Source: an uncultured Oscillospiraceae bacterium
Lineage (GTDB): Bacteria; Bacillota; Clostridia; Oscillospirales; Oscillospiraceae
Length of the DNA: 64,000 nt
Assembly (NCBI GenBank): GCA_900754965.1
Contig: CAAEEO010000017.1
Coordinates: 70,260 to 134,259, forward strand
Reading direction: 5' to 3'
Of this stretch, positions 8,420-15,879 are shown piece after piece. Under the pieces are notes generated by a model, which saw only the letters and a program-made list of their open reading frames with translations, made no database searches and was not told the origin of the DNA. Numbering within the stretch: position 1 is the stretch's first letter; each line of letters starts with the position of its first letter. The translations under genes were made by a program, and so were the position numbers.

Positions 8420-9802
8420 ATGAAACATCTTGGCATCGACGTATCTGTAAAACACCTTCCGCCCCTGGACCCGGAGTTCATCCCCCTGGGCCGGTTTAAC
8501 GAGGCTTTTCTGAAAGACGCCAAAGAACCCTTTGATGTGGCCGTGGAGCGCTCCAACGGTCAAGTCGCCCAGTACCGCACCTTTGTGCACGGTACCCCGG
8601 ATCTGTTTGAGGCAGATGTCTATTACATTGACCGCATCATCAAGACCCTGCTGTGGATGAAAGGCGGTTTCCGGGTCTATCTCAGCGGCAACGAGGCCGT
8701 GTGCAACGCTATGAAAGAGCACTACTCCGCCGCTGGTTCCCGCGCCTTCGACTTTGATTACATGGGCAATGTGTTTGAGCATCCCTTTGAAGTGCTGCGT
8801 GTGGATCAGATCCCCGCAGAGAAAAGTGTTTCCAAGGCCATTGGCCGTCATCTGAAAGGCTGCCGCATCGGCTTTGATGCCGGCGGCTCCGACCGCAAGG
8901 TCTCCGCTGTCATCGACGGTGAAAGCGTATACAGCGAAGAAGTGGTCTGGTTCCCCAAAATCAACTCCGATCCGGATTATCACTATGACGGCATCGTCTC
9001 CGCACTGAAATCCGCTGCGGAACACCTGCCTCGGGTGGACGCCGTGGGCGTCAGCTCTGCCGGTGTGTACATTGACAACCGCACCATGAACGCTTCTTTG
9101 TTCCTGCAGGTCCCCAAAGACCAGTTCGATGCAAAGGTCAAAGATATTTATATCCGCGCCATCACCGACACCTTTGGCAATGTGCCCTACGAAGTGGTCA
9201 ACGACGGCGATGTGTCCGCACTGGCCGGTGCCATGAGCCTGGAGGACAACAACGTGCTGGGCATCGCCATGGGCACCAGTGAGGCCGTGGGTTATGTGGA
9301 CGAGGAAGGCAAAATCACCGGCTGGCTCAACGAACTGGCCTTTGTTCCCGTGGATGCCGCTCCCACCGCTATGGAAGATGAATGGAGCGGCGACATCGGC
9401 TGCGGCGTGAAATACTTCTCCCAGGATTCCGTGATCAAACTGGCTCCCCGGGCCGGTATCGAACTGGAGGAGAGCCTGTCCCCCGCCGAGAAACTGAAAG
9501 TGGTGCAGGGTCTGATGGAGCAGGACGATCCCAGAGCCGCCCAGATCTACGAGAGCATCGGCGTCTACCTGGCACACACCCTGGTGCATTACTACAATCT
9601 GTATCACTACCGCCATGTGCTGCTGTTGGGCCGGGTCATGTCCGGCAAGGGCGGCGACCTGCTGCTCGAAACCTGCAAAAAGGTTCTGGCAGATGAGTAC
9701 CCCACTGTAAACGAGAAGATCCATCTGGCATTGCCGGATGAGAAGTTCCGCCGTGTGGGTCAGTCCGTAGCCGCAGCCAGCCTGCCGGAGATCAAGGAGT
9801 GA
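8420..9802 (+). CDS. ROK-family sugar kinase with long N-terminal extension
   Basis: Predicted 460-residue sugar kinase of the actin/hexokinase fold. The phosphate-binding loop is GFDAGGSDRKVSAV after roughly 150 residues with no recognised motif; further ROK-like blocks are VGVSSAGVYIDN, VVNDGDVSALAGAM with the likely catalytic Asp, and GIAMGTSEAVGYVD. The usual ROK zinc motif (CxCGxxGC) is reduced to GDIGCG. Typical ROK kinases are about 300 residues, so this is an enlarged subgroup. Start is the ATG at 8420 after GAGGAGG. Divergent from the epimerase, it most plausibly phosphorylates GlcNAc (or ManNAc); the substrate is inferred from context. Confidence 0.85.
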   Translation: MKHLGIDVSVKHLPPLDPEFIPLGRFNEAFLKDAKEPFDVAVERSNGQVAQYRTFVHGTPDLFEADVYYIDRIIKTLLWMKGGFRVYLSGNEAVCNAMKEHYSAAGSRAFDFDYMGNVFEHPFEVLRVDQIPAEKSVSKAIGRHLKGCRIGFDAGGSDRKVSAVIDGESVYSEEVVWFPKINSDPDYHYDGIVSALKSAAEHLPRVDAVGVSSAGVYIDNRTMNASLFLQVPKDQFDAKVKDIYIRAITDTFGNVPYEVVNDGDVSALAGAMSLEDNNVLGIAMGTSEAVGYVDEEGKITGWLNELAFVPVDAAPTAMEDEWSGDIGCGVKYFSQDSVIKLAPRAGIELEESLSPAEKLKVVQGLMEQDDPRAAQIYESIGVYLAHTLVHYYNLYHYRHVLLLGRVMSGKGGDLLLETCKKVLADEYPTVNEKIHLALPDEKFRRVGQSVAAASLPEIKE

Positions 9803-9806
9803 TTCG

Positions 9807-10475
9807 GTGAAAAAGCATATCATCTGTCTGGGCGATTCCAACACCCATGGCTACTGTGCCGACCCCGCCGACTGCGCCGATCCTGCTCTGGCCCGGTTCA
9901 ATGAAGAGGAGCGTTGGACGAAATTGCTCCAGAAACATCTGGGTGACGACTACCTGGTGGTGGAAGAGGGGCTTTCGGGCCGCACCACCGTATTTCAGGA
10001 CCCCCTATACGAGGGACTGTCTGCGCTGGAATATCTCTATCCGTGCCTGAAAAGCCATGAGCCGGTCAGTTTGCTGATCATCATGCTCGGCACCAACGAT
10101 GTGAAACAGCGGATGGGAACCAACGCCTACGCCGTCGGTCTGGGAATGCGCCGCCTGATCCGCAAAGCCAAAACCGTGGATTGCTGGGGGCCCGAGGGTC
10201 AGCCCAACATTCTGGTCATCGCGCCGCCTCCCATCAGCAAACAGCTGTACTGCTCGTCTGTGGCAGAGGAGATGGGCGAAGGCAGTGTGGAACGCTCCCA
10301 GGCCGTGCCCGCCCAATTCCGGGCCGTCTGCGAAGAGGAGGGCGTGCATTTCCTGGACGCCGCCGAAATGGGCATCGGGTTCAACCAGGTGGACTTCATG
10401 CACCTGACCCGCGCCGATCACGCTCGGCTGGCAGAAGAGCTGGCCCGGCAGATTCCGGCACTGCTCGAATCTTAA
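9807..10475 (+). CDS. SGNH/GDSL-family esterase, possible sialate O-acetylesterase
   Basis: A 222-residue SGNH hydrolase without signal peptide, so probably cytoplasmic. Block I is CLGDSNTHG with nucleophile Ser, block II has the Gly in LSGRTT, block III is GTND, and block V is the DFMHLTRADH segment with the Asp and His of the triad. GTG start at 9807 after AAGGAG, which overlaps the end of the kinase gene, so the two are co-translated. Next to a sialic acid pathway it could remove O-acetyl groups from sialic acid or deacetylate a related sugar. Family assignment is strong, substrate is inferred. Confidence 0.85.
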   Translation: MKKHIICLGDSNTHGYCADPADCADPALARFNEEERWTKLLQKHLGDDYLVVEEGLSGRTTVFQDPLYEGLSALEYLYPCLKSHEPVSLLIIMLGTNDVKQRMGTNAYAVGLGMRRLIRKAKTVDCWGPEGQPNILVIAPPPISKQLYCSSVAEEMGEGSVERSQAVPAQFRAVCEEEGVHFLDAAEMGIGFNQVDFMHLTRADHARLAEELARQIPALLES

Positions 10476-10484
10476 AAACCAATC

Positions 10485-10522
10485 AAAAAACCGGGACACA
10501 GATCGTGTCCCGGTTTTCTTTG
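10485..10522 (+). terminator. Terminator of kinase/esterase operon
   Basis: Stem AAACCGGGACAC / GTGTCCCGGTTT with a 5-base loop followed by a T-rich run, ten bases after the esterase stop codon. Confidence 0.92.
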
Positions 10523-10572
10523 TTGTGTTTGAGTGAAATAGCCATAGCTTTTGAGAACGTTTCAAAAACATA

Positions 10573-10601
10573 TTCCATTCTTCAAATCGGTGAAGTATAA
10601 T
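10573..10601 (+). promoter_or_regulatory. Probable promoter of small zinc-ribbon membrane gene
   Basis: TATAAT at 10596-10601 with a weak -35 (TTCCAT) 17 bases upstream, 34 bases before the next start codon. Confidence 0.5.
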
Positions 10602-10634
10602 GTTGTCAACAAGTTTTGTGGTCGGTGGTAAAAA

Positions 10635-10952
10635 ATGAAAAAAATGTACTGCACAAAATGCGGGCAACCGGTGAATACAAAATGTGGATTTATCCCAAAG
10701 CAATGTACTTGTAGAGCTGATTTTAGTGAATGGGAAAAAGATACTGTTCAAAAAACTGCATCGTATATTGCAGCCTTATTGCTCTTGATGTTGCCACTGT
10801 TTACTGTGCTCTATTTCGTCCGACGGATTTTACGAGATTCCGTTGTTCTATATGTAGTAACGCTCGTTGCCTTTATCATTTATTTTCGTCAAGCAGAAAG
10901 CATTTTAATCCGAACCGGAATCTTGAAAGTGAAGAATATTGAGAGAAGATGA
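10635..10952 (+). CDS. Small zinc-ribbon membrane protein, unknown
   Basis: A 105-residue protein not assigned to a named family. The N-terminus has a CTKCGQP and a second pair, KQCTC, suggesting a small zinc ribbon on the cytoplasmic side. Two hydrophobic segments follow (about 44-64 and 70-85) and the tail is basic. The gene is AT-rich compared with the esterase before it and has no good ribosome site, only a purine-rich stretch before the ATG. It sits alone between two strong terminators, so it is likely a single-gene unit. Confidence 0.65.
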   Translation: MKKMYCTKCGQPVNTKCGFIPKQCTCRADFSEWEKDTVQKTASYIAALLLLMLPLFTVLYFVRRILRDSVVLYVVTLVAFIIYFRQAESILIRTGILKVKNIERR

Positions 10953-10978
10953 TTGGTTCTTTCAGATTCATGTAAATC

Positions 10979-11017
10979 AAAAAAGCAGGAAATCTTTTTC
11001 AGATTTCCTGCTTTTTT
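10979..11017. terminator. Bidirectional terminator
   Basis: Stem AAGCAGGAAATCT / AGATTTCCTGCTT flanked by A and T runs on both sides; serves the convergent genes ending at 10952 and 11017. Confidence 0.92.
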
Positions 11018-11685
11018 CACCGCAGATACCAGGGCCGGTCCTCCGGGTCCAGTTCCTCCTCCCCCTCCGGTTGGGGCGTATACTTACGCAGCAGAGGCTC
11101 CAGAACCAAAGACACCAGCAGCGCCTCCAATGCCGGAAGGAGCAGCCATACCATATAATAGAAGTAACGGATGCCCAGGAACACTGCCGCCGTATTCAGC
11201 ACCGCCGCCAGGAACACTCGTGGGAAATGGCGGAATAAGATGCGGATGCTGTCGGAAAGCAATCCACGAACCGTATACTGGAACCGGGACAACAGCGCTG
11301 CGCCCGCAGAAAACGCCCCCACCGGCAGGAGCGCCAACAGCAGATAGGCAATCTGCATCACCGCCGACCAAGTCTCCCCCTCCGGCAGAATCCCCGTCAG
11401 GAATCCGTATCCCCAGCGCAGCAGCGCCGCCACAGCCGCAAACACCAGCGTGAACCCCACGCCGGTCCCAAGGTTTTCCCGCAGAGCGGAAAAGAAACTG
11501 CCGTAAGGCTCCGGTTCATGGAACCGCAGGCACTTGACGCAGCTGTAATACAGCGCCGCCGTGGCCGGGCCGATGGTCACTACCGGCAGACAACACACCA
11601 GCCACAACAGGCTGAGCACTACCACATCCAAAACCATCCCCGTAAATCGAAAAAGCGGATTGTCTCCACTGAAAAAACTATGCAC
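11017..11685 (-). CDS. YesL/DUF624 family membrane protein
   Basis: A 222-residue integral membrane protein with about five hydrophobic segments. The N-terminal pattern (NPLFRFTGMVLDVVVLSLLW, then a CCLPVVTIGPATAALYY segment) is characteristic of DUF624/YesL proteins, often found beside carbohydrate transporters in Firmicutes; the molecular role is unknown. GTG start at 11685 is preceded by GGGAGGAG. It lies 130 bases after the phosphatase gene with a terminator between, so it is probably transcribed separately. Confidence 0.8.
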   Translation of the reverse strand: MHSFFSGDNPLFRFTGMVLDVVVLSLLWLVCCLPVVTIGPATAALYYSCVKCLRFHEPEPYGSFFSALRENLGTGVGFTLVFAAVAALLRWGYGFLTGILPEGETWSAVMQIAYLLLALLPVGAFSAGAALLSRFQYTVRGLLSDSIRILFRHFPRVFLAAVLNTAAVFLGIRYFYYMVWLLLPALEALLVSLVLEPLLRKYTPQPEGEEELDPEDRPWYLR

Positions 11686-11728
11686 GCCTCTGCTCCTCCC
11701 GTGCCGCCCCCTGCGGCATTTTTTTGGA

Positions 11729-11765
11729 AAAGGACACCGGAGTCCCCGGTGTCCTCATTTTTTAC
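11729..11765. terminator. Terminator of the tatD-phosphatase operon
   Basis: Stem AGGACACCGG / CCGGTGTCCT with a short loop and T runs on both sides; downstream of the phosphatase stop at 11815 on the minus strand. Confidence 0.88.
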
Positions 11766-11814
11766 CATTATAGCATCTCGCCCGTCCGTTTTCAACCGTC
11801 CCGGCGATCTCGGT

Positions 11815-12615
11815 TCACTCCAGGTACATTTCCCGCAATTTCTCCCGCTTGGTATCGCTCAGGCCCAATTCGTCCCGCAGAAATCCTTCCAAACTGCCGG
11901 ACAACGCCACGGCCTTTTCCACCGCCGCCTGCAAAAATTCCTCCCGGGCGCTGTCCAGAATTCGCATCTGCTCCAGAAGGCGCTCATCCTCGGCAAAAGG
12001 CCGCGCCTGTTGGATCATGGCCTCTGTGATGGGGCCAAGGCGCACATTGGTAAACAGATAATCTTCCAGCACCGTGCTCCAGGGAACGCCCAGTGCCGTT
12101 TCCAACAGCACTGCGGCCGTACCGCACCGGTCTTTTCCCATAGTGCAGTGCCAAAGCACCGCCCCCTGTTCCTGACGGAGCAGGATTTCAAAGAATTGCC
12201 GATAGTGGGCGATGCCCGGTTCTTCAAAAAACAGCGTGTATAGCTGAGTCATCTGCGAAAAGGCCTGTCCCTCCATCCGCCGCGCCATCGCAAGCGCAGA
12301 AGTCACCGGATCTTCCACCGTCACCTGTTCCCGGGTGACGCCTTCCTCCGCATGGTCAAAAATCGGGCAGTGGAGATACGCTACCCCCGGCATGGTCACA
12401 TCCGGGCGGCGGGCTCGCTCCCCGGTGGTTCGCAAATCCACCACCGTTTTCAGCTGATACTCCCCGGTCAGCAGCTGCTGATCTTCCGCAGTCAAATCTG
12501 CCAGATGCCCGGAACGCAGCAGTCGGTGATGCCGGATCTTCCGGCCGTCTTCTGTAGTCATTCCACCCAGATCCCGAAAATTAGGCGCTGCCTGCAACAC
12601 ACTGAATCTGTTCAT
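11815..12615 (-). CDS. Tyrosine-protein phosphatase (Y_phosphatase3 type)
   Basis: A 266-residue cysteine phosphatase. The P-loop is HCTMGKDRCG, matching HC(x)5R, and the N-terminal FRDLGG motif is characteristic of this bacterial dual-specificity/phosphotyrosine family (Listeria LipA/Mycobacterium PtpB-like). The C-terminal half is helical. The ATG overlaps the tatD stop in an ATGA arrangement, so translation is coupled. Substrate cannot be told: phosphotyrosine, phosphoserine and phosphoinositide activities all occur in the family. Confidence 0.88.
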   Translation of the reverse strand: MNRFSVLQAAPNFRDLGGMTTEDGRKIRHHRLLRSGHLADLTAEDQQLLTGEYQLKTVVDLRTTGERARRPDVTMPGVAYLHCPIFDHAEEGVTREQVTVEDPVTSALAMARRMEGQAFSQMTQLYTLFFEEPGIAHYRQFFEILLRQEQGAVLWHCTMGKDRCGTAAVLLETALGVPWSTVLEDYLFTNVRLGPITEAMIQQARPFAEDERLLEQMRILDSAREEFLQAAVEKAVALSGSLEGFLRDELGLSDTKREKLREMYLE

Positions 12616-13373
12616 ATCCGGAACAGCCTCCTTCCGTTCTCTGTGGTCTGCGCCGCCATTTCTGCCGGACTGACCCCCTTGATCTCCGCAATCTTTTCAT
12701 TGATGTACTGCAAGTTCCCGGAATGGTTCCGCGTCCCACGCACCGGCTCCGGTGCCAGATAGGGACTGTCTGTCTCGATCAGAATCCGGTCCATGGGGCA
12801 GCTCTCCAACACCTGGCGGTGCTTTTTGGAATTCTTATAGGTAACAGGCCCATCAAACCCTAAATACCATCCCAGTTTCAGCAGGATCTCCGCCATTTCC
12901 ACACTGCCGGAAAAACAGTGGAACACTCCGCACACATCCGGGAATTCCCGCACAATGGCCAGACTGTCTCCATGCGCCTCCCGGTCGTGAAAAATCACCG
13001 GGAGTTCCAATTCCCGCGCCAGTTGAAACTGCTGCCGGAGCACCTGCTGCTGCAGCTCGTTATAACTGGTATCCCAATAGTAGTCCAGTCCGATTTCTCC
13101 AATGGCCACCACTTTGGGATGGGCGGCCAGTTCCCGAATGACCTCCAGGTCTCCCCCATGGTACTGCTCCTTCAATTCCTGGGGCTGCCAGCCCACAGCG
13201 GCATACAGGAAAGAATACTGCTCTGCCAAGGCAATGGACGCCCGGGAAGAAACTTCGTCACAGCCGGGGTCGATCACCAGTTCCACCCCCTGTTTCGGAA
13301 GTGCAGAAAGAACGGCGTCCCGGTCTGCATGGAATCGTTCGCTGTCATAATGTGCATGGGTATCAAAATACAT
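12612..13373 (-). CDS. tatD: TatD-family metal-dependent hydrolase/DNase
   Basis: A 253-residue TIM-barrel metallohydrolase. Metal-binding motifs are FDTHAHYD at the N-terminus, IGEIGLDYYW, VIFHDREAH, GVFHCFSG and ETDSPYL, in the family order and spacing. Members act as 3'-5' exonucleases on DNA or as D-aminoacyl-tRNA deacylase-like enzymes; the exact activity is unknown here. GGAGAA precedes the ATG and a good promoter lies 33 bases upstream. Confidence 0.93.
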   Translation of the reverse strand: MYFDTHAHYDSERFHADRDAVLSALPKQGVELVIDPGCDEVSSRASIALAEQYSFLYAAVGWQPQELKEQYHGGDLEVIRELAAHPKVVAIGEIGLDYYWDTSYNELQQQVLRQQFQLARELELPVIFHDREAHGDSLAIVREFPDVCGVFHCFSGSVEMAEILLKLGWYLGFDGPVTYKNSKKHRQVLESCPMDRILIETDSPYLAPEPVRGTRNHSGNLQYINEKIAEIKGVSPAEMAAQTTENGRRLFRI

Positions 13374-13405
13374 AGGACTTCTCCGTTTCTTTTGAAATTA
13401 TTTTT

Positions 13406-13434
13406 ATTATAGCAATTTTCTTTCCCTGGTGCAA
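13406..13434 (-). promoter_or_regulatory. Promoter of tatD operon
   Basis: Minus strand: TTGCAC (13429-13434), 17-base spacer, TATAAT (13406-13411) with an extended TGC before the -10. Confidence 0.8.
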
Positions 13435-13472
13435 TGTTGAAAGCGGCACGCATCTGTAAAGAAAATCAAAAA

Positions 13473-13508
13473 CAAAAAAATGCCCCTAAATCCGAAGATT
13501 TAGGGGCC
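13473..13508 (-). terminator. Terminator of the tRNA-Asp/tRNA-Thr operon
   Basis: Minus strand: GCCCCTAAATC / GATTTAGGGGC with a TTCG tetraloop, followed by ATTTTTTT. Confidence 0.95.
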
Positions 13509-13516
13509 TCCACGTA

Positions 13517-13592
13517 TGGAGCTGCTGGGCAGACTCGAACTGCCGACCTCGTCATTACCAATGACGTGCTCTACCACCTGAGCTACAGCAGC
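13517..13592 (-). tRNA. tRNA-Thr (GGT)
   Basis: Complete cloverleaf of 76 bases with genomically encoded CCA. Acceptor stem GCTGCTG/CAGCAGC, anticodon stem CGTCA/TGACG with loop TTGGTAA giving anticodon GGT, and T-loop TTCGAGT. Second gene of a two-tRNA transcript. Confidence 0.96.
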
Positions 13593-13625
13593 ATATTTTT
13601 TCCCGCAGGTAAAACCTGCGGGAAG

Positions 13626-13702
13626 TGGCGACCGAGAAGGGACTTGAACCCTCGACCTCCAGCGTGACAGGCTGGCGTTCTAACCGACTGAACTACTCGG
13701 CC
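13626..13702 (-). tRNA. tRNA-Asp (GTC)
   Basis: Complete cloverleaf of 77 bases including encoded CCA. Acceptor stem GGCCGAG/CTCGGTC with one G-U pair, anticodon stem CCAGC/GCTGG with loop CTGTCAC giving anticodon GTC, and T-loop TTCAAGT. Confidence 0.96.
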
Positions 13703-13750
13703 ACAGCTCTTTTGTGTCTTGCGCTTTGCCGTATCGCTTAGCGCTTGATT

Positions 13751-13779
13751 AATATAACAGATTGATCTCCAGATGTCAA
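13751..13779 (-). promoter_or_regulatory. Promoter of the tRNA operon
   Basis: Minus strand: TTGACA (13774-13779), 17-base spacer, TATATT (13751-13756), about 50 bases before tRNA-Asp. Confidence 0.88.
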
Positions 13780-13958
13780 CACTTTTTTCGAAATTTTTTT
13801 AAAAATTTTTTAGCCCCCTGTTTTTCGTCCCAAATCCGGCTGCTTTTCCCCCCGCCGCGCCCCTGCACACAAATTGATTTTGCCACTTCTTATTTCCGGC
13901 AGACTGTGATACAATATCTTTGATTAAACGAAATAGTTTGATAAAGGAGAGCGCGCCC

Positions 13959-15071
13959 TTGAAAAAACGATTTCTGGTCCTGCTGCTGGCCGCTGTGCTG
14001 CTGATTACCGCAGTCCCACTGTCTGCCCAGGCGACCTCGGATATCTGCTTTGTGGCCGTCAACGACACATTGCCGGAATCCATTTCCTTTGCCTATGTCA
14101 AAGATGCGGTGACCTATGTCCCCTGTGCGGCACTGGGCAGTTTCCGAATCTATAATCTATACGATTCCAATATCAGCACCGTTTTGATCTATACCTCTTC
14201 CCAACAGGTGACCATCGATATGAAACAGGGCATCGCCACAGACAAGGACGGGGTGGAATACTCTGCAACGGCCATCTACCGCAACGGTCAGGTCTATGTC
14301 CCGGCCCAGTTCATCTGCTCCATGTTCGGCCTGAATGCCTCTTACATTGAAGGCGTGGGATACGGCGACATCTGCCGCATCACCGATGGGACGGAGGTAC
14401 TGGGAGACACGCTGTTCCTCTCTGCGGCCACCAACCAGATGCGTACCCGCTATCAGGCATATCAGGATTCCATTGCTTCCACCCCCGCTCCCAGCCATTC
14501 CCCTGCCCCGGAAGAACCGGAACCCCACGATGATGTGACCATTTACCTCTCCTTTTTGGGCAGTCCCACAGGGTACCTGCTGAATCTGCTGAAAAACTAC
14601 GATATTTCCGCCGCCTTTTTCCTCACGGGGGAAGATATCCTCACCCATCCGGACATCGTGCGCCGGATTGTCGGGGAAGGTCACATGGTAGGCATTTACT
14701 GTGCCGACGGCTCTTTACAGAGTCTTACCACCGCCTCAGACCTGCTGTTTGAGGCCGCCCATGTTCGAACCGTTCTGGTGACCGCCGGGGAAAATACCTC
14801 CCCTCAGTTTCTTCAGCGCTGTCAGGAAACAGGACTTGTCCCCGTTCAGTATGACATCAATGCAATTCTGGGCGGAAACGGTATTAGCAACGCTGCCGCC
14901 GTCACCGGAAAACTGGGCAGCGCCGCAGATGATACTGTCCTGATGATGGCGTTGACAACCTCTAACGATCCCGCTGCCCGAGCAGCCGTCTACCATATTT
15001 ATTCCAATCATTACAGATTCGGTCTTCTCCGGGAGACCGGCTACACAGGAGGAGAACATCGTGTCAAATAA
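13959..15071 (+). CDS. Secreted protein: copper-amine-oxidase-N-like plus degenerate NodB domain
   Basis: TTG start at 13959 is chosen because AAAGGAG lies just upstream and the protein then opens with a clean signal peptide (KKRFLVLLL core, cleavage near AQA-TSD). Residues about 30-150 resemble the copper amine oxidase N-terminal domain, a wall-associated module in Firmicutes. After a Pro-rich linker, residues about 205-370 follow the NodB polysaccharide deacetylase fold, but the catalytic TFDDGP block is replaced by LSFLGSP and the HSxxH metal site by VGIYC. It is therefore probably not an active deacetylase. It overlaps the next gene by 11 bases. Confidence 0.75.
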   Translation: MKKRFLVLLLAAVLLITAVPLSAQATSDICFVAVNDTLPESISFAYVKDAVTYVPCAALGSFRIYNLYDSNISTVLIYTSSQQVTIDMKQGIATDKDGVEYSATAIYRNGQVYVPAQFICSMFGLNASYIEGVGYGDICRITDGTEVLGDTLFLSAATNQMRTRYQAYQDSIASTPAPSHSPAPEEPEPHDDVTIYLSFLGSPTGYLLNLLKNYDISAAFFLTGEDILTHPDIVRRIVGEGHMVGIYCADGSLQSLTTASDLLFEAAHVRTVLVTAGENTSPQFLQRCQETGLVPVQYDINAILGGNGISNAAAVTGKLGSAADDTVLMMALTTSNDPAARAAVYHIYSNHYRFGLLRETGYTGGEHRVK

Positions 15072-15804
15072 ACCATGCAAGGCCATCGTTCTGGCCGCCG
15101 GGAAAGGCACCCGGATGCGCACCGACGGGTGCGATCTGCCCAAAGTCATGCGTCTGGCCTGCGGTCAGCCTCTGCTGCGCCATGTGCTCAACGCCCTGCA
15201 ATTGATTTCCCCGGAGGACACTGTCCTCGTGGTGGGATACCAGAAAGAAACGGTTCTCTCTGCTTTTCCCGAATACGGCTTTGCAGAGCAGACCCAACAG
15301 CTGGGCACCGGTCATGCGGTGATGGCTGCGTTTGAGGTTCTTCAGGACTTCCAGGGCGACGTTTTGGTCTGCTGTGGGGATATGCCTCTGATTCGGCAGG
15401 AGACCTATTCTGCCCTGCTCCAGGCCCACAGAGCCGCCGGAAATGCCTGCACCATGCTCACCGGCACCTCGGATATCGACCTGCCCTACGGTCGGGTGGT
15501 CCGGGACGAGCAGGGCCGGTTCCAGGAGATTGTGGAACAAAAAGACTGTACCCCGGAGCAGCTGAAGATTCGGGAACTGAACGCCGGTGTCTATGTTTTT
15601 GACGCCCCCGCTCTGCGGGAGAGCCTTGGGCATCTGAAAAACAACAACGCCAGCGGAGAATATTACCTCACTGATGTCCCCGCCTATTTGCAGGCACAGG
15701 GTCTACCGGTGGATGTGTGCGCCCTGTCCCTGGGCAGTGAGATCGTGGGCGTAAATACCCCGGAACAGCTCACTCTGGTGGAAGATGTGCTCCGCCGCCG
15801 CTGA
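15061..15804 (+). CDS. Sugar-nucleotidyltransferase, GlmU N-domain-like
   Basis: A 247-residue single-domain enzyme matching the pyrophosphorylase half of GlmU: LAAGKGTRM with LPKVM (nucleotide binding), QQLGTGHAV, CGDMPLI and ELNAGVYVFD, then NNNASGEYYLTD. The C-terminal left-handed beta-helix acetyltransferase of bifunctional GlmU is absent. It likely makes a UDP-sugar, perhaps UDP-GlcNAc. GTG start at 15061 after GGAGGAG, inside the end of the preceding gene, so it is translationally coupled to it. Confidence 0.85.
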   Translation: MSNKPCKAIVLAAGKGTRMRTDGCDLPKVMRLACGQPLLRHVLNALQLISPEDTVLVVGYQKETVLSAFPEYGFAEQTQQLGTGHAVMAAFEVLQDFQGDVLVCCGDMPLIRQETYSALLQAHRAAGNACTMLTGTSDIDLPYGRVVRDEQGRFQEIVEQKDCTPEQLKIRELNAGVYVFDAPALRESLGHLKNNNASGEYYLTDVPAYLQAQGLPVDVCALSLGSEIVGVNTPEQLTLVEDVLRRR

Positions 15805-15822
15805 GCATTTTCATTTGAGTCG

Positions 15823-15867
15823 AAAAAAGGTCGTGTATCCCAAAGGATACACGACCTTTTTGTTTTT
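15823..15867. terminator. Bidirectional terminator
   Basis: Stem AAAGGTCGTGTATCC / GGATACACGACCTTT, 4-base loop, A and T runs on both sides; shared by the nucleotidyltransferase and the SLH gene. Confidence 0.95.
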
Positions 15868-15879
15868 CATCTCACTGCA

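Noticed and set aside
8297..9844. 515-codon open frame on the minus strand
   Set aside because: It is an antisense shadow of the ROK kinase: no ribosome site, His/Gln/Gly-rich composition, and it covers a well-supported gene and its promoter.
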